Notes: a model not told the origin generated them from the letters alone. A stretch of DNA of 64,000 nt from Sipunculus nudus (GCA_026874595.1 CM049307.1:4921579-4985578); one strand, 5' to 3'. Shown: positions 21,908-34,504, counted from the first letter of the stretch. A program made the numbers and translations.

Positions 21908-24900
21908 CTGTAAAGAGATGAAAACACAATAGATATAAGATGAGCCTATATTAACCAGCTGTAAAGACAAGAAAATACCATAGTTATATGATGAACCTAT
22001 ATTAACAGCTGTAAAGACATGAAAAAACCATAGTTATACAATGACCCTATATTAACCAGCAGTAAAGACATGAAAATACCATGGTTATAAGATGACCCTA
22101 TATTAACCAGCTGTAAAGACGTGAAAATACCATAGTTACGTGATGACCCTATATTAACCAGCTGTAAAGACATGAAAACACAATAGATATAAGATGAGCC
22201 TATATTAACCAGCTGTAAAGACAAGAAAATACCATAGTTATACGATGAACCTATATTAACCAGCTGTAAAGACATGAAAACACAATAGATATAAGATGAG
22301 CCTATATTAACCAGCTGTAAAGACAAGAAAATACCATAGTTATACGATGAACCTATATTAACCAGCTGTAAAGACATGAAAAAACAATAGATATAAGAAG
22401 AGCCTATATTAACCAGCTGTAAAGACAAGAAAATACCATAGTTATACGATGAACCTATATTAACCAGCTGTAAAGACATGAAAAAACCATAGTTATACAT
22501 TGACCCTATATTAACCAGCTGTAAAGACATGAAAACACAATAGATATATGATGAGCCTATATTAACCAGCTGTAAAGACAAGAAAATACCATAGTTATAT
22601 GATGAACCTATATTTACCAGCTGTAAAGACAAGAAAATACCATAAATATACAATGAACCTATATTAACCAGCTGTAAAGACGTGAAAATACCATAGTTAC
22701 GTGATGACCCTATATTACCCAGCTGTAAAGACATGAAAATACCATAGTTACATGATGACCCTACATTAACCAGCTGTAAAGACATGAAAATACCAGTTAT
22801 ACGATGAACCTATATTAACCAGCTGTAAAGACAAAGACAATACTATAGTTATATGATGAACCTATATTCACCAGCTGTAAAGACATGAAAATACCATAGT
22901 TATATGATGAACCTATATTAACAAGCTGTAAAGACATGAAAATACCATAGTTACATGATGACCCTATATTAACCAACTGTAAAGACATGAAAATACCATA
23001 GTTACATGATGACCCTATATTAACCAGCTGTAAAGACATGAAAATACCATAGTTACATGATGACACTACATTAACCAGCTGTAAAGACATGAAAATACCA
23101 TAGTTTTACGATGACCCTATATTAACCAGCTGTAATGACATGAATATACAATAGTTATATGATGAACCTATATTAACCAGCTGTAAAGACATGAAAATAC
23201 CATAGTTATACAATGAACCTATATTAACCAGCTGTAAAGACAAAGACAATACTATAGTTATATGATGAACCTATATTCACCAGCTGTAAAGACATGAAAA
23301 TACCATAGTTATATGATGAACCTATATTAACAAGCTGTAAACACATGAAAATACCATAGTTACATGATGACCCTATATTAACCAACTGTAAAGACATGAA
23401 AATACCATAGTTACATGATGACCCTATATTAACCAGCTGTAAAGACATGAAAATACCATAGTTACATGATGACACTACATTAACCAGCTGTAAAGACATG
23501 AAAATACCATAGTTTTACGATGACACTATATTAACCAGCTGTAAAGACATGAAAATACCATAGTTTTACGATGACCCTATATTAACCAGCTGTAAAGACA
23601 AGACAATACTATAGTTATATGATGAACCTATATTAACCAGCTGTAAAGACAAGACAATACTATAGTTACATGATAAACCTATATTAACCAGCTGTAAAGA
23701 CAAGACAATACTACAGTTATAGGATGAACCTATATTAACCAGCTGTAAAGACATGAAAATACCATAGTTATACAATGAACCTATATTAACCAGCTGTAAA
23801 GACATGAAAATACCATAGTTACATGATGACACTACATTAACCAGCTGTAAAGACATGAAAATACCATAGTTTTACGATGACCCTATATTAACCAGCTGTA
23901 AAGACATGAAAATACCATAGTTATATGATGACACTACATAAACCAGCTGTAAAGACATTAAAATACCATAGTTTTACGATGACCCTACATTAACCAGCTG
24001 TAAAGACATGAATATACCATAGTTATATGATGACACTACATTAACCAGCTGTAAAGACATGAAAATACCATAGTTACATGATGACACTACATTAACCAGC
24101 TGTAAAGACATGAAAATACCATAGTTTTACGATGACCCTACATTAACCAGCTGTAAAGACATGAATATACCATAGTTATATGATGAACCTATATTCACCA
24201 GCTGTAAAGACATGAAAATACCATAGTTACATGATGACACTACATTAACCAGCTGTAAAGACATGAAAATACCATAGTTTTACGATGACACTATATTAAC
24301 CAGCTGTAAAGACATGAAAATACCATAGTTATATGATGACACTACATTAACCAGCTGTAAAGACATGAAAATACCATAGTTTTACGATGACCCTACATTA
24401 ACCAGCTGTAATGACATGAATATACCATAGTTATATGATGAACCTATATTCACCAGCTGTAAAGACATGAAAATACCATAGTTACATGATGACACTACAT
24501 TAACCAGCTGTAAAGACATGAAAATACCATAGTTTTACGATGACACTATATTAACCAGCTGTAAAGACATGAAAATACCATAGTTATATGATGACACTAC
24601 ATTAACCAGCTGTAAAGACATGAAAATACCATAGTTTTACGATGACCCCATATTAACCAGCTGTAATGACATGAATATACCAAAGTTATATGATGAACCT
24701 ATATTCACCAGCTGTAAAGACATGAAAATACCAGTTATACGATGAACCTATATTAACCAGCTGTAAAGACAAGACAATACTACAGTTATAGGATGAACCT
24801 ATATTAACCAGCTGTAAAGACATGAAAATACCATAGTTACATGATGACACTACATTAACCAGCTGTAAAGACATGAAAATACCATAGTTTTACGATGACC

Positions 24901-26392
24901 CTATATTAACCAGCTGTAATGACATGAATATACCAAAGTTATATGATGAACTGATATTCACCAGCTGTAAAGACATGAAAATACCAGTTATACGATGAAC
25001 CTATATTAACCAGCTGTAAAGACAAGACAATACTATAGTTATAGGATGAACCTATATTAACCAGCTGTAAAGACATGAAAATACCATAGTTATATGATGA
25101 ACCTATATTAACCAGCTGTAAAGACATGAAAATATCATAGTTATAAGATGAACCTATATTAACCAGCTGTAAAGACAAGACAATACTATAGTTATAGGAT
25201 GAACCTATATTAACCAGCTGTAAAGACATGAAAATACCATAGTTATATGATGAACCTATATTAACCAGCTGTAAAGCCATGAAAATACCATGGTTAGATG
25301 ATGACCCTATATTAACCAGCTGTAAAGACATGAAAATATCATAGTTATAAGATGAACCTATATTAAAAGCTGTAAAGACGTGAAAATACCATAGTTACAT
25401 GATGACCCTATATCATTCAGCTGTAAAGACAAGACAATACTATAGTTATAGGATGAACCTATATTAACCAGCTGTAAAGACATGAAAATACCATAGTTAT
25501 ATGATGAACCTATATTAACCAGCTGTAAAGCCATGAAAATACCATGGTTAGATGATGACCCTACATTAACCAGCTGTAAAGACATGAAAATATCATAGTT
25601 ATAAGATGAACCTATATTAAAAGCTGTAAAGACGTGAAAATACCATAGTTACATGATGACCCTATATCATTCAGCTGTAAAGACAAGACAATACTATAGT
25701 TACATGATGACCCTATATTAACCAGCTGTAAAGACATGAAAATACCATAGTTACATGATGACCCTACATTAACCAGCTGTAAAGACATGAAAATATCATA
25801 GTTATAAGATGAACCTATATTAAAAAGCTGTAAAGACGTGAAAATACCATGGTTACATGATGACCCTACATCAACCAGCTGTAAAGACAAGACAATACTA
25901 TAGTTACAGGATGAACCTATATTAACCAGCTGTAAAGACATGAAAATACCATAGTTATATGATGAATCTATATTAACCAGCTGTAAAGACATGAAAATAC
26001 CATAGTTACATGATGACCCTACATTAACCAGCTGTAAAGACATGAAAATACCATAGTTACATGATGACCCTATATTAACCAGCTGTAAAGACATGAAAAT
26101 ACCATAGTTACATAATGACCCTACATTAATCAGCTGTAAAGACATGAAAATACCAGTTATATGATGAACCTATATTAACCAGCTGTAAAGACAAGACAAT
26201 ACTATAGTTATATGATGAACCTATATTAACCAGCTGTAAAGACATGAAAATACCATAGTTATATGATGCACCTATATTAACCAGCTGTAAAGACATGAAA
26301 ATACCATAGTTATATGATAAACCTATATTAACCAGCTGTAAAGACATGAAAATACCTTAGTTATATGATGAACCTATATTAACCGGCTGTAA
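21908..26392 (-). repeat. 51-bp minisatellite of exon-edge/3' splice-site copies, intron 26821-21908
   Basis: A tandem array with a 51-bp period; length divided by period gives about 88 units. On the minus strand each unit reads as a pyrimidine-rich stretch ending CATGTCTTTACAG, then CTGGTTAATATAGG, TCATCATATAACTATGG and TATTTT. The part after the AG equals the first ~34 bases of the KCTD exon at 21907, with about two differences from the common unit. The period is 17 codons, so parts stay open in the exon frame (the longest stretch is 21997-22785 with repeated [11 protein letters not shown]); single-base indels break it. Sub-variants (IYCVF type, CNYGIF type) and duplicated blocks such as 22815-23090 versus 23224-23499 show ongoing amplification. 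The array abuts the real exon directly and ends about 430 bp short of the upstream exon. The open frames are not separate genes. Confidence 0.96.
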
Positions 26393-26821
26393 TGACAGGA
26401 AACTACATCAATTTATTTTACAACAACACAATTTCTAAACTGTCAATTTATCTTCATTACCCACAACATACTGTTACATTAAAGGTTAAATGCCAGCCCC
26501 CTTCAGCCCATTTTATACCATATGTTTAATTTTATAATGAATTACATCCACATTTTAAGTATATCAAACTTAGTGAAAGTTTGCTGAAATAGATCAGGAA
26601 CACCAGAAACAATATGACTTTATTCAACCATGTCTGTCTAACTTAGAATCAGAATATGATTATTTTATTTTACTTTCATACATGGCTGCTTAAAATCCTG
26701 CATTTAAAGAAATAAATCCTTTCACATTTATAATTAATTTACAATCAGTAAGTAACTTAGGCATACCTAACATAGTCAGAAATACAAAGTTTCATTTAAA
26801 GTGTTAATAGAATGTGCTTAC
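26393..26821 (-). other. Unique 5' part of the intron holding the 51-bp array
   Basis: About 430 bp between the GTAAGC donor and the first 51-bp unit. AT-rich, with no other feature seen. Confidence 0.6.
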
Positions 26822-26917
26822 CTGTTCAAACTTCCAGCCATCTGACATTGTAGAAACCATTTGTGTAAGTTCTTCTTCTGAACATTGCAACACCCTATAC
26901 ACATTTTTTACATGTGA
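26822..26917 (-). CDS. KCTD5: KCTD5-like exon: start of C-terminal domain
   Basis: A 96-nt exon in phase 0/0. The acceptor is CTTGTTTCAG before TCACATG, and the donor is GAACAG before GTAAGC. It encodes 32 residues, [20 protein letters not shown] followed by [38 protein letters not shown] is nearly identical to the vertebrate KCTD5 C-terminal domain. Reading past the donor meets a TAA after five codons, so retention of the following intron would truncate the protein. That intron (26821-21908) is almost completely filled by the 51-bp array derived from the next exon. Confidence 0.95.
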
Positions 26918-27787
26918 CTGAAACAAGAGATAACGTAACTTAGAAACAGATTTCAAACTTTTAAACAAATTTCTCACTGCCAAAGGAACATACTATTAAT
27001 AAGATATGCCAAAATGAAAACAAAATGGTTTAATGGAAAATGTATTTTGGAACATTATTTGTTACCTGCTTACAGATCTAAAACCTTTAATTTAATGTTA
27101 AAGGCACTGAACATCCCTTTATACTTACTTACATTGATAAAGACACAACTGCATAGAGATATTTTACCCACCATATTTTACAGCATGTCATCCCATAGAA
27201 TGCACAGAAATTAGCAAAATGAAAACAGCAATGAGCTAAAGTCAGCTTCACTAAGTTCCCAAAGGCACAACAATAATCTAACTTTGTTTGATATTCTTCA
27301 TGTGGAAAAAAATATTCTTTATCAATGTTTGAAATATCAGGTCATCCAAGCCACTGAAAACTTCATGAGGTCAATAGCAATCAGCTTTACCAAGAAGGTT
27401 TTGATATTATAAGTGTTTGTCTGTTTTTTGTCAGCAGGATTACACAAGAACTGCTAATTCAATTTCCATGACTTCTGTATAGGGGTGTAAGTTAAGCTCT
27501 GTTTTAATGTCAGTGCAGATGTAGATAAAGGAACGGGAACTGTGGCTTTGCAGAGGCATGCACTCTACTGAAGCTATTCTAGTTAATTTAAATGTCACTC
27601 CATAGGGGAGAAAAACTTGTATCAGGTTGAGATTCTTGTTTAATTTCTTTCAAAACAATAGTTTTTTGTGACAGAATAACAGGGTTATTGATATTTTGAC
27701 CTGCAATTTATTGATGAAAAAGCTAGCTATCTTAAAGTTTAATAGTTAAATATTCTAAAATAACTGTTTTGACCCATGCTGAAATGG
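26918..27787 (-). other. Unique intron sequence
   Basis: Part of the 2,171-bp intron between exons 29089 and 26917. Nothing recognisable. Confidence 0.5.
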
Positions 27788-27845
27788 AAAGCCTTATTTC
27801 ATATTCATATTCATATTCATATTCTTATTTCATATTTCATATACG
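27788..27845 (+). repeat. CATATT-type microsatellite
   Basis: A run of TTCATATTCATATTCATATT with degenerate TTTCATATTTCATATA continuation, immediately next to the left arm of the fold-back element. Confidence 0.8.
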
Positions 27846-28297
27846 CTCCTCACGCAGTCATTATACAGTCATCCAGGAGCTCCTTTGTTTTAACCGCTGC
27901 TTTGTATAGCAAGATTCTCTGGGTTCTACCACCAGGGCTGTCATACACCAAAGAATTGTATTTAGACCAATGAGAGCATGTTATCGCATAATGCATTCAA
28001 CTCGTAATTTTAAACATCTGACACCAGCTCTAATTGGTCTGATTACACTGGCTCTGGCACAAGGCCAAGTGTGGACATCTCGTTGTAATCATGCCACTGA
28101 GAGCGGGTGTCACACGTTTAAAATTGGGGCTGGATGCACAATGCGATACCAGGCTCTGATTACAATTCTTAGCTCTGTGCAAACCCTGGTGGTCATACCC
28201 AGAGAACCTTGCTTTACAAAGCAGCAGTTAAACAAATGAGACCTGGGATGCCTGTGGTGTATAACTGCTGCTTGAGGGGCATACATTTCATAAAGAA
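27830..28297. mobile_element. Fold-back MITE with ~200-bp inverted arms
   Basis: The left arm (CGCAGTCATTATACAGTCAT ... GCTGCTTTGTATAGCAAGAT, TCTCTGGGTTCTACCACCAG) is the imperfect reverse complement of the right arm (CTGGTGGTCATACCCAGAGA, ACCTTGCTTTACAAAGCAGC ... TGTATAACTGCTGC). Both arms continue through a TCGCAT..TGCAT.CA block and meet near 28050-28080 with little spacer. Arm identity is roughly 75-80 percent by eye. There is no coding capacity. It sits in the KCTD intron 29088-26918, where a transcript could fold into a long hairpin. Confidence 0.8.
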
Positions 28298-29088
28298 ACA
28301 AAATCTTTCTCTAAAACTTCAACCAGTTGAAATGTTGCTCTGAAAGATATACATGACGATGAGATGACTGATGACTCTTGACTGCCCCTGTGAGTAACAC
28401 CTGACAATGCAATATCAGGATGACAATTTCATTTCAGTAAAAGCTCAGCAAACTGGAAACACCAAAAATACCATCACTTTTTGGGCATCACTATGGAAGG
28501 TAAGTATATCTAATGTATAAAAGTGGCATAATACAAACTTATAGTTAAATGGAATGAAAATGTATTCTGTTTTGTTGCCTTTGCTACTGTTCTTTAGAAA
28601 AATGAGAACATTTTATAGTTGTGAGGACTGGAAGCAGAATATATCTGCAATTACAACATATATGTCCTTACACCAACCAAGGTGGCCGTCTGTGTGGCCA
28701 TCAGTGGGGTGACTTAATTGTTGTCCTGAATAGCAGGGTGTCTGCTCCAGAGGGGTTCTTTAAGTAGTACACTTGTTTTGTTGTCCAGAGACCACCCAGA
28801 TGGGTGGCCTCACCCTAGGGTTTCACTGTATTTATCAACACACAGAACCAATACAAAATATAAAATGGGTGAAAGAGAGACACAGGGCCTGTTAGCTGTA
28901 GCAGTTTTGTTAGAGAACTTTTGTATTCAGCCAAAACAATACACATGTGGAAGTGACAAAGTACCTTTAAGTATTATGGAGATAAAAAAAAGCAATCAGA
29001 AAATGGTATTTCTTTGTATATTACACAATGAAAGGTCAGAGTGCTGAACTGTAGAGGATATCACAATTAATGAGGATGACAAACTCAC
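28298..29088 (-). other. Unique intron sequence
   Basis: AT-rich intron between the fold-back element and the exon at 29089. Nothing recognisable. Confidence 0.5.
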
Positions 29089-29180
29089 CTGATGCCTTTG
29101 TAAATCTCGTAACGTGATTCTTTCCTTAATTAACTTGATTAAATCAGCTATATTGTAGAACTCAGCTTCTTCTAATACTC
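29089..29180 (-). CDS. KCTD5: KCTD5-like exon: end of BTB domain and linker
   Basis: A 92-nt exon. The acceptor is GTATTTTCAG before GAGTATTAG and the donor is CATCAG before GTGAGT, close to the animal consensus. It completes the split Gly codon and then encodes 30 residues, VLEEAEFYNIADLIKLIKER followed by ITLRDLQRHQ, ending in phase 0. VLEEAEFYNI..LI.L.K..I is the conserved C-terminal end of the BTB domain in KCTD2/5/17. The last ten residues correspond to the variable linker before the C-terminal domain. A 65-bp minisatellite begins about 940 bp upstream of this exon in the 27-kb intron. Confidence 0.94.
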
Positions 29181-30124
29181 CTGAAAATACAAGTACAAAT
29201 GTACAGTACATAAGTGCATGTTATAACCTAACATTATGGTTGCAAAAGCTACATATTGGTTGAATTGCTTTTAGACTTAATACATGATCTTTCATATATT
29301 GGCATCGGCCAGTGGTCTAACAGACAATCTCTTTGATGAATGAACAGCTGCAAAAGATGTTAAACAGCAAATTATTTTTTCCTATGATTGTATTTTTGGG
29401 ATGCTTTTTGAGTAAAATAAAAAAAAATATGTTAACTAAATATTAATGAGCATCTTGCCCTGTTAAGAAAAAGTGCTCACAAAGTCTACAAAATATAGCA
29501 GCTTTTCCTAAAAAAAATCAACAATTTTTGGGGCAATTCCATCATACTGAACTTTGCCAGCATCATTCTGAGAGTAATTAACCTGATAACATGCACAAAC
29601 CAGGAGGAGCTGATACACCCAAGTATATGACCAGCAGTGAAGATGCACCTAAAATGGTTGGAAATAGCTTCTTTCCCACTGTCACAGGCCAGAGGTCTGT
29701 CCCCCTATATAAGTAAAGGCACTATTTTTTTTGTTTTAGTTTGTAAGAAAAATCTGAAGTAATTGTATAGTCTTTAGTCAACAGAGGGATAAAAACCACA
29801 CAAATTAGATGATATTAAGTAATGTACAATGAAAACACAAAATATAATATTTTTTTAAGAACCTTTATCACTAAATCCTTGCATAAACCACGTCCACAAC
29901 CAAGTTCTACACGCCTACTTAGTTAGAACATCTGAGTTCATTAAGTGACATAAAAAAAAAGTTATGGATCATTCTCCATGAGCTGATGTGAAGTTACATA
30001 TAAGAGGACTGCAAAATAAAGATAATCCTGCTTCAAGATTCAAGGATAATTATACAAACATGTACCCCTATTTATCAAAACATCAAAGAACTGCTAGAGA
30101 AGTTGTGAGCTACATAGAAAAGGT
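29181..30124 (-). other. Unique 3' end of the 27-kb KCTD intron
   Basis: Sequence between the exon acceptor and the 65-bp array, with no feature other than the acceptor tract. Confidence 0.5.
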
Positions 30125-31512
30125 AAAATGACCAGATGTGAGACACAAGAGCACTGTACTATGGCCTGACAGGCAACAAGAGGAGAGGTACAATGACAAG
30201 CTGTGAGACACAAGAGCATGGTACTATGGCCTGACAGGCAACAAAAGGAGAGGTACAATGACAAGCTGTGTGACACAAGAGCACTGTACTATGGCCTGAC
30301 AGGCAACAAGAGGAGAGGTACAATGACAAGCTGTGAGACACAAGAGCATGGTACTATGGCCTGACAGGCAACAAAAGGAGAGGTACAATGACAAGCTGTG
30401 TGACACAAGAGCACTGTACCATGGCCTGACAGGCAACAAGGGGAGAGGTACAATGACAAGATGTGTGACACAAGAGCACTGTACCATGGCCTGACAGGCA
30501 ACAAGGGGAGAGGTACAATGACAAGCTGTGAGACACAAGAGCACTGTACCATGACCTGACAGGCAAGAGAGGTATAATGACAAGCTGTGAGACACAAGAG
30601 CACTGTACCATGGCCTGACAGGCAACAAGAGGAGAGGTACAATGACAAGCTGTGAGACACATGAGCACTGTACCATGACCTGACAGGCAACAAGGGGAGA
30701 GGTACAATGACAAGCTGTGAGACACAAGAGCACTGTACCACTGCCAGAAAGGCAACAAGAAAGGTATAATGACAAGCTGTGAGACACAAAAGCACGGTAC
30801 CATGGTCTGACAGGCAACAAGAAAGGTATAATGACAAGCTGTGAGACACAAAAGCACGGTACCATGGTCTGACAGGCAACAAGAGGAGAGGTACAATGAC
30901 AAGCTGTGAGACACAAGAGCATGGTACTATGGCCTGACAGGCAACAAAAGGAGAGGTACAATGACAAGCTGTGTGACACAAGAGCACTGTACCATGGCCT
31001 GACAGGCAACAAGGGGAGAGGTACAATGACAAGATGTGTGACACAAGAGCACTGTACCATGGCCTGACAGGCAACAAGGGGAGAGGTACAATGACAAGCT
31101 GTGAGACACAAGAGCACTGTACCATGACCTGACAGGCAAGAGAGGTATAATGACAAGCTGTGAGACACAAGAGCACTGTACCATGGCCTGACAGGCAACA
31201 AGAGGAGAGGTACAATGACAAGCTGTGAGACACATGAGCACTGTACCATGACCTGACAGGCAACAAGGGGAGAGGTACAATGACAAGCTGTGAGACACAA
31301 GAGCACTGTACCACAGCCAGACAGGCAACAAGAAAGGTATAATGACAAGCTGTGAGACACAAAAGCACGGTACCATGGTCTGACAGGCAACAAGAAAGGT
31401 ATAATGACAAGCTGTGAGACACAAAAGCACGGTACCATGGTCTGACAGGCAACAAGAGGAGAGGTACAATGAGTTGTGAGGCACAAGAGCATGGTACCAA
31501 GGCCTGACAGGT
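30125..31512 (-). repeat. 65-bp minisatellite in the 27-kb KCTD intron
   Basis: About 21 tandem units with a basic period of 65 bp; shorter variants lack part of the AACAAGGGGAGAGG segment. The unit on the plus strand contains GAGACACAAGAGCACTGTAC, CATGGCCTGACAGGCAACAA and GGTACAATGACAAGCTGT. A block is duplicated at about 573 bp (the ATGTGTG variant at 30461 and again at 31034), giving a higher-order repeat. All three minus-strand frames are open over more than 1 kb, because 65 is not a multiple of three and no unit carries a stop on that strand. The resulting Cys/Ser/Leu-rich translations (CHCTSPLVACQ...) are not considered proteins. I see no similarity to the neighbouring exon. Confidence 0.93.
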
Positions 31513-32089
31513 GACAAGATGAATGTTAACAGGTACAATGAGCAGCAGCCAGCACACAGAAAATCAATTGTTTCTATTAAATCAAACAGCTTCCAAGACG
31601 CTGTATTATAAGAGACTCCCTGTGTACATATACATCATGCAGACATGAACACACTTTTCCCATATCCCACCATGTCTTTCCTTTAACTCATTGTGTCACC
31701 TGTATCAGCTGATCAATATAAATGGAACCACACCCATAATACTATCACATACAGCCATGACTGATGAAGATTACCAGCTCTGTGAGATGGCCTATTCTGA
31801 ACTGTTTCCAGATTCCCTGCTCATTTTCAGCTCCATCATTGCATATCCTACCCCAAGTAAGTCTCACTGAGTGGAGGGCTGGCTGAGTGATCCTAAGTCT
31901 ATCCTAATCTATTCTCTTCTCTGGACCTGTTCTGATTCAGTAAATTTTTACACATTTCTCTGCTTGTCTGACCCATTTTTCACACATAATTCTTGCAAAT
32001 GATTTTCTCTGAAGAAAACTATGCACAATTCTAAGCTTCCATGTAGGTCTAATAAATTACTACATTTGGGCAATGGTGTGTTATACTAA
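31513..32089 (-). other. Unique intron sequence
   Basis: Between the 65-bp array and family A copy 2. No feature supported. Confidence 0.45.
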
Positions 32090-34496
32090 ACAAGTGACCC
32101 ATGGGTCATGACGCTCAGCTGCCAAGCATGACCTGTGACATCATGGGCTGTGATTCACAACTTCCAGTCAAATTTTGAAGAACCTATTTGCCAATTTGTT
32201 GAAATTTTCTATGACAACAAAAATATATATCACCTATGTCTGGTTAAAACACAGTGAATTGATGGTCTGAGGAAAATGTATGATTGTTAAGGTATCCAGA
32301 AATATTCCCATAGCTTACTTGATACCTGTCAGTCCCAAAAGGAACACCACAAAGGGCAAATATAAGATGAAAATATATAGCAAAAAATCAAGGAAATCCA
32401 TGCAAGAATTATTGAAAAACAGGTGCTTCTGTATGAATTTTTATTCAATACAAGCCAACTGTACTGCACTTTCATATATGATGATAATATTTATTAAGAA
32501 ATATTTGACCCAATCCTTTGCAAGATTACATTAATATACCTCTGACTGCCATCACTTTAACAGTTCTTGAGATAATATGATATAAAGGAATTTAAAGATG
32601 GTTGCCTGGTGGCAATTTTGGACTTCTGACAGGTCTGAAATCAGACAACAACCATTCTCTAAATCGGACCAAAAATTGAAGGTGAATTACTGAAACTGCA
32701 CTGAAAAAAGGATTTCTAAGGTGGCTAACTGGCAGACATAATGGATTTCTGACAAGTCTGACATTTGATATCACACATCCTCCAACAAGAGACCAAACTT
32801 GGGGAAAATTCTCCAAATGATGTTACAGTAATGAATGTCCAAAACAATTCAAAAGGCATGTTCAGGCGCTCATATCAGATTTATAGATATGCAAATGTAA
32901 AAGTGTAGGTCCAATATTTTTTATTATCACTCTGCTTTTCAATGGGTCAGCAGGGTTGGTAAACTGCAAAACCTGAAAGAATAGGAATGCAGAAAGCATG
33001 ACTAAGAGTCTTGTAATAAAATAAAGCCATCCTAAATCAAGTACACATCCACATATTATGAGAACAAACACTAGCTTTTATATGTGGTGATTTATATAAA
33101 AATAATCAGATATCTAGGAAAGGAAGTTTATTGCTATGATTCCATAAAATAAACTGCAAAATGTTCCCATCATCTTATAAATCAGTAGCTAAACCTTAAT
33201 ACTATACTCTCATAGTGTTAATTCCTGGCTGAGGTATTCCAACAACAGTGTTTTGTTATGCAGTAACGAGGTACTTATCACTCAGCCTTATCACTTAATA
33301 GCCTGAAACAAAAGGGAGTCATATGTCACCAGTGTCACTCACAATTACAGCCACACGGTGAGATATACCAGCTGGAGTGCAAGCTTATATATACAAGAAA
33401 AATAGAGATGGTCTACAAAATAAGGTGACCTGACCTGTGACCTTGGCCTTTTGCCCACATATCAACTGGATTCTTTCTAAATGATGGGTAACTACTAACC
33501 AATTACATCTGGCCGGGTGTTATTACTTGGCAACCAATGAGTGAATAACTTAGACCTGCAACCTCTAACCTCCTGACCAGCTGACCTCAAAATCAATTAT
33601 TTTTTTCTTCATGCAAAAAGACCCATAAATATGAAGTTTGAATCACATTCAGTGATGCATAGATGTGGCATATGTGGAAGACTGAAGGTTTGGGTTGAAC
33701 AGTTTCACTTGGAATATGTTCACAAGCATTTAGAAAAATATTGTGACCTTGACCTTTGGAACTCAACATCAATAGGCTTCTTCCCCTATTGGTAGGTAAG
33801 CCATATATGACAGATGGAAAGTATAGATTGAAAAGTTTGCCTGAAAATGACTCCACGCAAGAAGATGGTGCTGTGAACTTGACCTTTGACCTCAAAATCA
33901 ACAGGTCTTTTCCCCTGTTGGCAGAGAAGCGATATCAGTGCTGAAAGGTTTGGAATGAAAGGTCTAGCTTGAAATGTGTCCACAACCTTTTCAAAGAAGT
34001 GGATCCTGTGACCCTGACCTATGACCTTGTGACCTCAACATCTATAGGATTCTTCTCCCACTTAGTAGGTGAGCTATATGTGAAAGATCAAAGAATTGGG
34101 ATGAAAGGTTTGGCTTAAAATGCATCCACAGGCTTTTCAAAGAAGTTGGTACTGTGACCTTGACCTTTGACCTCAAAATAATTATGGTTCTTCCCATGTT
34201 GGTAGGTGAGCTGTATGTGAAAGATGGAAGGTTTGGGATGAAAATTTTGGCTAAAAGAATTATTTCTGGGGAATGCAAACACACCCCATAACTTCGAGAA
34301 TATAGGTCGCAGTGACCTAATTTCAGGTTTGCAAGGAGATCTTTTTAGAACCTCTAAGACTGCATAGGGTTCATGGCCCTAGCCCCTACGGTTACAATTT
34401 GTGCCCTGCTAAGGGACAGCCGGACGGACAGACGGAAGGACGACGGACAAAGACCCATCGCTATAGCCCAGCATGACTGAAAGTCAGCTGAGCTAA
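32090..34496 (+). repeat. Family A interspersed element, copy 2
   Basis: The start CAAGTGACCCATGGGTCATG ACGCTCAGCTG is nearly identical to copy 1. The end is GACGGACAAAGACCCATCGC, CTATAGCCCAGCATGACTGA, AAGTCAGCTGAGC. The interior differs from copy 1 and carries repeated TGACCTTGACCTTTGACCTC-type modules at about 33420-34180 (period 140-150 bp), as in family B. Its end touches family B copy 1 within about 10 bp. Confidence 0.75.
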
Positions 34497-34504
34497 AAAA
34501 AATA

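Noticed and set aside
21997-22785. 262-residue [13 protein letters not shown] repeat frame as a gene
   Set aside because: It is the 51-bp array read in the parent exon's frame. Units are broken by single-base indels and lie within the intron.
22000-26392. Each 51-bp unit as a micro-exon (AG ... ATG|GTATTT)
   Set aside because: The GTATTT donor is weak and the unit between AG and GT is 31 nt, not a multiple of three. Possible but unsupported without RNA.
30224-31557. 422-residue Cys/Leu-rich frames
   Set aside because: Two overlapping frames of equal length, with all three frames open, are an arithmetic result of a stop-free 65-bp unit.
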